Of a stretch of DNA of 64,000 nucleotides, positions 58,372 through 64,000 are shown in pieces; positions within the stretch are counted from its first letter, which is position 1; each line of letters begins with the position of its first letter. The stretch is from Crocinitomicaceae bacterium (GTDB lineage Bacteria > Bacteroidota > Bacteroidia > Flavobacteriales_D > Crocinitomicaceae): the NCBI GenBank assembly GCA_016708105.1, contig JADJGJ010000001.1:372001-436000 (forward strand), given 5' to 3'. The notes under the pieces are model-generated. The model ran no database searches. It saw only the letters and a list, made by a program, of their open reading frames with translations, and was not told the DNA's origin. Both the position numbers and the translations under genes were made by a program.

Positions 58372-59418
58372 TTATTTCTGATTTTTCATGTGTGTATCGC
58401 GCACTTCATAAATGCGCTGAATAATTTCAACCACTTTTAATCCTTCCAAGGCATTGGTTGTCGGTGTTGTTCTGTTTTTCAATGAGTCAACCACGTTTTC
58501 AATGATGTGATGGTGATTGGCTGCAGATCCTTTGTAAGCCCCATAATCATTGGCCGGATTTGAAGGACGAAGTGTAGGCATTGTATAATCTTTTATGTTG
58601 CACACTTCAATTTCGTTCATGTATTGACCACCAATTTTTACGCTACCGTTTTTACCAATAATGGTCATTGAACTTTCTAAGTTGGTATTCCAAATTGCGG
58701 TAGAATAATTGATACAACCCATTCCTCCGTTTAAAAAATCAAAACTTACAAATCCTGAATCTTCAAAGTCGGTAGTGTCTTTATGATTGAAGTCTGCAAA
58801 TTTTCCCTGAATATTTGTGATATCACCAAACAACCAGTACATGATATCAATGAAGTGAGAGAACTGTGTAAAAAGTGTTCCACCATCAAGATCTGAAGTT
58901 CCTTTCCATCCACCTTTTTTATAGTAGCGCTCATCACGGTTCCAATAACAATTCAATTGCACCATGTAAATTTCACCCAGTAATTTATTGGTGATAATTT
59001 CTTTGATCCATTCTGACGGAGGTGAGTATCTATTTTGCATTACACAGAAAACCTGTTTGGAATGCTGAAGTGCAGTATAAATAATTTTCTCACACTGATC
59101 TTTGGTTAGTCCCATGGGTTTTTCACAAACTACATGGTGTCCGGTCTGCAGGGCTTTGATACTTTGTTCAGCGTGCAAACCGTTGGGTGTACAAATATTT
59201 ACAACATCAAATTTGAGATCAGATGCCAACAGTTCATCCACCGAATTAAAAAACGGAACGCCTTCAAAATCTTCCATACCGCCACATTCATTTTTTGGAC
59301 GGCTATCAGCCATGGCAATTAATTCTGATTCATCATTGCGTTGAATCATGGTGGCATGTCTTTTACCAATGTGTCCGCAACCAACCACGGCGAATTTTAT
59401 TTTAGTTGAATTTCCCAT
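58372..59418 (-). CDS. Gfo/Idh/MocA oxidoreductase (WbpB/WlbA-like sugar-nucleotide dehydrogenase)
   Basis: 348 aa. Rossmann motif AVVGCGHIGKRHATMI at the N-terminus, VVCEKPMGLTKDQCEKI (the EKP motif) and a C-terminal barrel-like domain (GGWKGTSDLDGGTLFTQFSH). Predicted to oxidise C3 of UDP-GlcNAc-uronic acid, as WbpB/WlbA does, in front of an aminotransferase and acetyltransferase. This is supported by the neighbours, not by the sequence alone. Its ATG overlaps the acetyltransferase stop by one base. Confidence 0.85.
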   Translation of the reverse strand: MGNSTKIKFAVVGCGHIGKRHATMIQRNDESELIAMADSRPKNECGGMEDFEGVPFFNSVDELLASDLKFDVVNICTPNGLHAEQSIKALQTGHHVVCEKPMGLTKDQCEKIIYTALQHSKQVFCVMQNRYSPPSEWIKEIITNKLLGEIYMVQLNCYWNRDERYYKKGGWKGTSDLDGGTLFTQFSHFIDIMYWLFGDITNIQGKFADFNHKDTTDFEDSGFVSFDFLNGGMGCINYSTAIWNTNLESSMTIIGKNGSVKIGGQYMNEIEVCNIKDYTMPTLRPSNPANDYGAYKGSAANHHHIIENVVDSLKNRTTPTTNALEGLKVVEIIQRIYEVRDTHMKNQK

Positions 59419-60002
59419 TATTTGATACGGGTTACTTTATTGTTTTCTAATTTATAAACTTCTCCACTTTCAGGGCAGGTGGCAAGGTTTTCTTTAAATT
59501 CAAGTCTGTGTCCGTAGCTGCTCATCCAACCAATTTGTTTTGCCGGATTTCCAACCACTAAAGCATAGTCAGGAACTTCTTTCGTCACTACTGCGCCTGC
59601 ACCAATAAAAGCAAAAGCACCAATTGGATGTCCGCAAACAATGGTGGCATTTGCCCCAATTGAAGCTCCACGTTTTACGATAGTTTGAAGGTATTGGTTA
59701 CGTCGGTTCACTGCACTGCGCGGGTTAATCACATTGGTAAAAACCATAGATGGCCCTAAAAAAACATCATCTTCACAGACAACGCCGGTATAAATTGAAA
59801 CATTGTTTTGAACTTTTACATTATTCCCTAAAACAACATCAGGTGATATCACCACGTTTTGTCCAATATTGCAGTTCTCACCAATTTTGCAATGAGGCAT
59901 GACATGAGAAAAGTGCCAGATTTTTGTTCCTTTTCCAATTTCACAACCTTCATCAATGACGGCCGTTTCATGCGCAAAAAATATTTTTTCCTGATTTGTC
60001 AT
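59418..60002 (-). CDS. left-handed beta-helix N-acetyltransferase (WbpD/WlbB-like)
   Basis: About 194 aa starting MTNQEKIFFAHETAVIDEGC; the longer reading adds a low-complexity front. Hexapeptide repeats throughout (GCEIGKGTKIWHFSHVMPHC, IGENCNIGQNVVISPDVVLG), NVINPRSAVNRR and IVCGHPIGAFAFIGAGAVVT are landmarks of WbpD/WlbB-type enzymes, which acetylate the 3-amino group of UDP-2-acetamido-3-amino-glucuronic acid. The gene is joined to the Gfo/Idh gene by a 1-base overlap. Confidence 0.87.
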   Translation of the reverse strand: MTNQEKIFFAHETAVIDEGCEIGKGTKIWHFSHVMPHCKIGENCNIGQNVVISPDVVLGNNVKVQNNVSIYTGVVCEDDVFLGPSMVFTNVINPRSAVNRRNQYLQTIVKRGASIGANATIVCGHPIGAFAFIGAGAVVTKEVPDYALVVGNPAKQIGWMSSYGHRLEFKENLATCPESGEVYKLENNKVTRIK

Positions 60003-60006
60003 GCGA

Positions 60007-61005
60007 TTATTTGATGATGTATTTATCAAAATTATGATGATCAACTTCTTTCAATTCATCCGGGGTCAGACTTTTAAAATAGGCGTATGTTCTCTTCAAT
60101 CCTTCAGCGCGATTTATTTTTGGTTCCCATCCCAATAAATTTTTAGCCAATGTAATGTCCGGTTGACGTTGTTTTGGATCATTTTCAGGCAAAGGTTTGA
60201 AAACAATTTTCTGTTGTGTTCCGGTTAATTTGATGATCTCTTCTGCAAATTCACGTATAGTAATTTCGTCAGGATTACCAATGTTTACCGGTTGATGATA
60301 TGTGGTATGTAAAAGTCTGAAAATACCTTCAACCAAATCGTCTACGTAGCAGAATGATCTGGTTTGAGAACCATCGCCAAAAATTGTCAAATCTTCACCG
60401 CGTAATGCCTGACCGATGAATGCCGGTAAAACGCGTCCGTCATTCAACCGCATGCGAGGACCGTAAGTATTAAAAATTCGTACAATGCGCGTATCCAATC
60501 CATGAAAATTATGATATGCCATCACCATGGCTTCTTGAAATCTTTTTGCTTCATCATACACTCCGCGTGGTCCAATTGGATTGACATGTCCCCAATAAGA
60601 TTCCGTTTGCGGATGCACTTGCGGATCACCATACACTTCTGATGTAGAAGCAATCATTAAGGTAGCATTTTTTGCCTTTGCAAGTCCCAAGCAATTGTGA
60701 ATACCCAACGAACCAACTTTTAGAGTTTGAATTGGAATTTTCAGGTAATCAATTGGACTGGCCGGAGATGCAAAATGCAAAATGTAATTTAATTTTCCGG
60801 GAATGTGAATGAACTTTGTTACGTCATGATTGTAAAATTCAAAATTTTCCAGCGGAAAAAGATGTTCAATATTTTTAAGACGCCCCGTGATGAGGTTGTC
60901 CATAGCAATAACATGAAAACCTTCTTTCACAAAACGGTCACATAAATGCGAACCTAAAAAACCGGCAGCACCTGTAATCAATATTCTTTTCTTATCGTTG
61001 GTCAT
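60007..61005 (-). CDS. UDP-glucuronate decarboxylase (UDP-xylose synthase)-like SDR
   Basis: 332 aa, extended SDR. Seen: ILITGAAGFLGSHLCD (cofactor), DNLITGRLKNIEHL, ASTSEVYGDPQVHPQTE, the catalytic Tyr-Lys in GVYDEAKRFQEAMVMAY and RIFNTYGPRMRLNDGRV. The HPQTESYWGHVNPIGPRGVY segment is diagnostic of UDP-xylose synthase. Decarboxylates UDP-glucuronate to UDP-xylose. Its ATG overlaps the ugd stop by one base, giving a two-step UDP-xylose route. Confidence 0.88.
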   Translation of the reverse strand: MTNDKKRILITGAAGFLGSHLCDRFVKEGFHVIAMDNLITGRLKNIEHLFPLENFEFYNHDVTKFIHIPGKLNYILHFASPASPIDYLKIPIQTLKVGSLGIHNCLGLAKAKNATLMIASTSEVYGDPQVHPQTESYWGHVNPIGPRGVYDEAKRFQEAMVMAYHNFHGLDTRIVRIFNTYGPRMRLNDGRVLPAFIGQALRGEDLTIFGDGSQTRSFCYVDDLVEGIFRLLHTTYHQPVNIGNPDEITIREFAEEIIKLTGTQQKIVFKPLPENDPKQRQPDITLAKNLLGWEPKINRAEGLKRTYAYFKSLTPDELKEVDHHNFDKYIIK

Positions 61006-62318
61006 TAAGGTAAAATTGTTTTACGTCCAATACTTTCGTAATAGAAGCCTTTATCTTTCATTTCATCCAAATCAAATAAATTTCTGCCATCAAAAATTAC
61101 CGGTTCATTCAGATTTTTTTTCATTAAATCAAAATCAGGATTTCTGAATGCAGACCACTCAGTTGCTATCATAAGTGCATCTGCTCCTTCAAGTGTTTGG
61201 TATTGTTCAGTTGCGAAAATTATTTTACCGTCATACAATGTTTTCACATTTTGCATGGCTTCAGGATCATACGCTGTAACACTTGCTCCTTTTGCCAGCA
61301 GTTGATCAATGATATAAAGTGATGGCGCTTCACGTATGTCGTCTGTATCAGGTTTGAATGCCAAACCCCACAGCGCAATTTTTTTTCCTTTTAGATTGCC
61401 AAAATAATTTTCAGCTTTTTCAACCAGACGAATTTTTTGTCCTTCATTTACATCTAGTACGGCAGATATAATTTTAAAATTGTGCCCTGCTTCTTTGCCT
61501 GATTTAACAAGTGCCTGTACATCTTTTGGAAAACAGCTTCCGCCAAAACCAATACCCGGGAATAAAAATCTTTTTCCAATGCGTGAATCAGATCCAATTC
61601 CTATGCGCACATCATCTACATCTGCTCCCACTTTTTCACAAAAATTGGCAATCTCATTCATGAACGTAATTTTAGTGGCCAGAAAAGAATTGGCGGCGTA
61701 CTTTGTTAATTCAGCAGATTTTTCATCCATGAAAATGATCGGGTTTCCCTGACGCACAAATGGTTTATATAATTCACGCATTACATTTCTTGCTCTGTCT
61801 GAGCTGGTGCCAATTACCACACGATCAGGTTTCAGGAAATCATCTACTGCAAAACCCTCACGTAAAAATTCAGGATTTGACACCACATCAAAATCAACTT
61901 TAGCATGTTTTGCAATGGCTGCGCGAACTTTTTCAGCTGTACCTACGGGCACCGTTGATTTATCTACGATGACTTTATAGGATGTGATTTTTTTTCCAAG
62001 ATCATCTGCAACACCAAGTACATATCTCAGATCAGCTGAACCATCTTCACCCGGAGGCGTAGGCAAAGCAAGAAAAATAATTTCTGCTTCTTTAATTGCT
62101 TCATCTAAACTGGTTGTAAAACTCAGACGATTTTCACGAATGTTTCTCTCAAAAATAACATCAAGATGAGGTTCGTAAATTGGTACTTCACCATCGCGCA
62201 TCCGTTTGATTTTGTTTTGGTCAATATCAACGCAAATTACTTTGTTTCCTGTTTCGGCAAAACAAGTACCGGTTACAAGTCCAACATAGCCTGTTCCTAC
62301 TACTGCAATTTTTTTCAT
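61005..62318 (-). CDS. ugd: UDP-glucose 6-dehydrogenase
   Basis: 437 aa. Oxidises UDP-glucose to UDP-glucuronate. Seen: NAD motif AVVGTGYVGLVTGTCFA, STVPVGTAEKVRA, LREGFAVDDFLKPDRVVIG, KYAANSFLATKITFMNEIA, and the catalytic Cys in GIGFGGSCFPKDVQAL. Full length. Overlaps the UXS-like gene by one base (TAATG), so its product can go straight to UDP-xylose or to uronic acids. Confidence 0.94.
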   Translation of the reverse strand: MKKIAVVGTGYVGLVTGTCFAETGNKVICVDIDQNKIKRMRDGEVPIYEPHLDVIFERNIRENRLSFTTSLDEAIKEAEIIFLALPTPPGEDGSADLRYVLGVADDLGKKITSYKVIVDKSTVPVGTAEKVRAAIAKHAKVDFDVVSNPEFLREGFAVDDFLKPDRVVIGTSSDRARNVMRELYKPFVRQGNPIIFMDEKSAELTKYAANSFLATKITFMNEIANFCEKVGADVDDVRIGIGSDSRIGKRFLFPGIGFGGSCFPKDVQALVKSGKEAGHNFKIISAVLDVNEGQKIRLVEKAENYFGNLKGKKIALWGLAFKPDTDDIREAPSLYIIDQLLAKGASVTAYDPEAMQNVKTLYDGKIIFATEQYQTLEGADALMIATEWSAFRNPDFDLMKKNLNEPVIFDGRNLFDLDEMKDKGFYYESIGRKTILP

Positions 62319-62339
62319 GTGTTAAATAGATTGATGCAA

Positions 62340-63473
62340 TTATTTAGAAGCAAGATAATCTTTCACTGAGTTGCAAATTAAATCAAGTTGTTCTGAGGTT
62401 AGCTCAGTATGCATAGGAAATGAGATAACTGTTTTGCACAAGTGATTAGTAACCGGAAAATTTTCGTGTTTAAAATTTTCAGGCCCGTATGCTTGTTGGG
62501 TGTGAATAGGCACCGGATAATAGATCATGGCAGGCACACCTTTTTTCTGTAATGCTTCTTGCATTTCAAATTGGTTGATGCCATCAATCTGCAAAGTGTA
62601 TTGATGAAAAACGTGAGTTGAATTTTTTGCTCTTGCCGGAATTTTCACACCCGGAATTTGTTTGAAAAAATTGTCATAATGTGCAGCTGCCTGATTTCTG
62701 CGTGATGCGTAGGCATCCAGTTGTCTAAGTTTAATGCGTAGAATAGCAGCCTGAATGGAATCCAATCTTGAATTTACACCAATACGCTCATAGTAATATC
62801 TTTTACCCATGCCGTGATTGACAATAGAGCGCATGAGGCCTGCCAGCTCATCGTTATTGGTAAAAATGGCACCACCATCACCGTAACATCCTAAATTTTT
62901 TGAAGGGAAAAAAGAGGTTGTACCAATATCACCCATGCAGCCGGCTTTTACTTTTTTTCCGTTGCTAAACGTGTATTCGGCTCCAATAGCCTGCGCAGTA
63001 TCTTCAACAACAGCAATATTGTGTTCTGCTGCAAGTTTGAGTATGGGTTCCATGTCCGCACATTGTCCAAATAAATGTACCGGAATGATCGCTTTTGTTT
63101 TTGGTGTTATGGCTTTTTTAATAGCATCAACTGAAATGTTCATGGTGTCAGCATCTACATCCACAATGATGGGTTTCAATCTTAAAAGACCAACTACTTC
63201 AACTGTTGCGGCAAAGGTGAAATCAGATGTGATTACTTCATCACCGGGTTGCAAGTCAAGTGCCATAAGCGCAATCTGAATGGCATCAGTTCCGTTAGCG
63301 CAAGGAATCACATGTTTAACACCAAGATATTTTTCAAGATCAATTTGAAAATCTTTTACTTCTGGTCCGTTGATGAATGTGGCAGTTTGAATGACCTGAT
63401 GAATGGCCTGATCAACTTCAGTTTTGATGGCTTCGTATTGCGACACGAGATCCACCATTTGAATTGGTTTCAT
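62340..63473 (-). CDS. DegT/DnrJ/EryC1/StrS sugar aminotransferase (WbpE-like)
   Basis: About 377 aa starting MKPIQMVDLVSQYEAIKTEV; the longer reading adds 23 residues with no homology pattern. PLP enzyme; the Schiff-base Lys is in TTSFFPSKNLGCYGDGGA, and NGTDAIQIALMAL and AIIPVHLFGQCADME are conserved. In the context of WbpB- and WbpD-like genes it is expected to transfer an amino group to the 3-keto uronic acid. First gene of the operon, divergent from the barrel gene at 63640. Confidence 0.9.
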   Translation of the reverse strand: MKPIQMVDLVSQYEAIKTEVDQAIHQVIQTATFINGPEVKDFQIDLEKYLGVKHVIPCANGTDAIQIALMALDLQPGDEVITSDFTFAATVEVVGLLRLKPIIVDVDADTMNISVDAIKKAITPKTKAIIPVHLFGQCADMEPILKLAAEHNIAVVEDTAQAIGAEYTFSNGKKVKAGCMGDIGTTSFFPSKNLGCYGDGGAIFTNNDELAGLMRSIVNHGMGKRYYYERIGVNSRLDSIQAAILRIKLRQLDAYASRRNQAAAHYDNFFKQIPGVKIPARAKNSTHVFHQYTLQIDGINQFEMQEALQKKGVPAMIYYPVPIHTQQAYGPENFKHENFPVTNHLCKTVISFPMHTELTSEQLDLICNSVKDYLASK

Positions 63474-63627
63474 GCGTTTAAAGTTTTCGTTTTTTCCTAA
63501 CTGATTCGGATAAAAATCTGAATCGGTAAATTTCTTCCGCAATTGGCGGTTTGATTCGTTTTCTAAAAATATCTGCGAATATAACCAATAATACGTGGTT
63601 TGAGACGTTTATTTGGTCAGGTTTTTT

Positions 63628-63635
63628 TAAGTTTG
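63628..63635 (+). promoter_or_regulatory. -7 element (TAAGTTTG) of the 63640 gene
   Basis: Exact TAnnTTTG match ending 4 bases before the ATG, which would place the transcript start at or next to the initiation codon. TTTG sequences at 63599 and 63612 are not at the ideal distance. Confidence 0.4.
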
Positions 63636-63639
63636 TGCC

Positions 63640-64000
63640 ATGCAACGTCTGTTCTATCTCTTTTTTTTAATTCCTTTTTCACTTCATGCCCAGTTGAATG
63701 TGCGTGATTCATCTATCAATCAATTCTTCAGCGGAGTTAATTATAAGTTTAACTTGACTGCAGGTGATGTGGCTGACCGCTGGGGTTTTAACAGTCTTGT
63801 TGGTGGTGATATTCAATATAAATTCAAGTCTGGTTTGACCATGGGTTTTGATGGTGGGTTTATTTTTGGAAATCAACTGAAAGATTCAACCATATTTGAT
63901 GGGGTATATAATTCGTATGGAACTATTACCGGAATGACAGGAGAGCCGGCGATTGTATTATTTCTGATGCGTGGTGCAAGTGCAAATTTTTCAGTTGGAT
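63640..64000 (+). CDS. outer-membrane barrel protein, 3' end outside window
   Basis: 120 codons seen. Signal peptide MQRLFYLFFLIPFSLHA, then SSINQFFSGVNYKFNLTAGD and WGFNSLVGGDIQYKFKSGL with GFDGGFIFGN, alternating strands of a beta-barrel. No stop before the edge. Family not recognised beyond outer-membrane protein. Confidence 0.7.
   Translation, partial: MQRLFYLFFLIPFSLHAQLNVRDSSINQFFSGVNYKFNLTAGDVADRWGFNSLVGGDIQYKFKSGLTMGFDGGFIFGNQLKDSTIFDGVYNSYGTITGMTGEPAIVLFLMRGASANFSVG

Noticed and set aside
1..64000. tRNA or rRNA genes
   Set aside because: No cloverleaf or rRNA-like sequence was recognised by eye; a tRNAscan run would be needed to exclude a missed tRNA.

Overview
This 64 kb window is chromosomal DNA of a Bacteroidota bacterium, most likely of the order Flavobacteriales; the family cannot be fixed from sequence alone. 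Evidence: AT-rich DNA, three secreted proteins with type IX secretion (T9SS) C-terminal sorting domains, a TonB-dependent receptor with an N-terminal carboxypeptidase-regulatory-like domain, MbnP-, Wzi/RemB- and glycine-rich-type envelope proteins, a TAnnTTTG -7 promoter element in front of many genes, and RF2, DnaK and Mrp variants typical of the phylum. No rRNA, tRNA or CRISPR array was seen.

Layout. 1-5.5 kb: truncated porin-like barrel gene, an orphan cytosolic protein, an MbnP-like lipoprotein and the anaerobic ribonucleotide reductase pair nrdG-nrdD. 5.5-14 kb: a large T9SS adhesin-like protein, gpsA, a TonB receptor, a lipoprotein, a CYTH enzyme and a YVTN beta-propeller lipoprotein; this stretch is bracketed by two inverted islands of one palindromic repeat family (7.4-7.7 kb and 13.7-14.0 kb). 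14-20.9 kb: fabD, another T9SS protein, a TPR/SpoIIE phosphatase, NifU-type scaffold, Mrp and a crotonase. 20.9-22.1 kb is a repeat-rich zone: telomere-like CCCCTAA/CTCCTAA heptads and three copies of the 3' end of a four-helix-bundle (S23/IVP) gene, next to paaZ. 24-32 kb: Fic, a DUF922 protein, truncated haemoglobin, OmpA, tsaB, gpmI and a glycine-rich T9SS protein.

32-39 kb is a minus-strand respiratory-oxidase assembly operon: ctaB (broken by one frameshift), two subunit III genes (one with a large insert), subunit IV, a degenerate SCO, TerC, SCO and DUF420. 39-47 kb is a surface-polysaccharide operon: deoC-cysQ-gmd-fcl, then a WecA-type transferase between two related outer-membrane barrels; gmd also has a single frameshift. 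47-57 kb is mainly housekeeping: tonB, vanZ, gcvH, prfB, panD, a flippase-like protein, the hldE C-terminal domain, a MazG-like enzyme, dnaK. A complete IS256-family element with an intact 8-bp target duplication sits at 52.6-53.9 kb beside a 46-bp perfect palindrome. 57-63.5 kb is a nucleotide-sugar operon: a DegT aminotransferase, UDP-glucose dehydrogenase, UDP-xylose-synthase-like SDR, acetyltransferase, Gfo/Idh dehydrogenase and UDP-HexNAc dehydrogenase. Together they could make UDP-xylose and a UDP-2,3-diacetamido uronic acid. The window ends in a truncated outer-membrane barrel gene.

The genes together depict a surface-oriented aerobe that can also make deoxynucleotides without oxygen, with secreted T9SS proteins, elaborate surface sugars and a caa3/aa3-type oxidase. 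I see no clearly new defence or mobile system. The most unusual material is the repeat biology (heptad arrays joined to stop codons, duplicated S23 tails, the inverted palindromic islands) and the insert-bearing oxidase subunit III. Two homopolymer-associated frameshifts should be treated as possible sequencing errors first.
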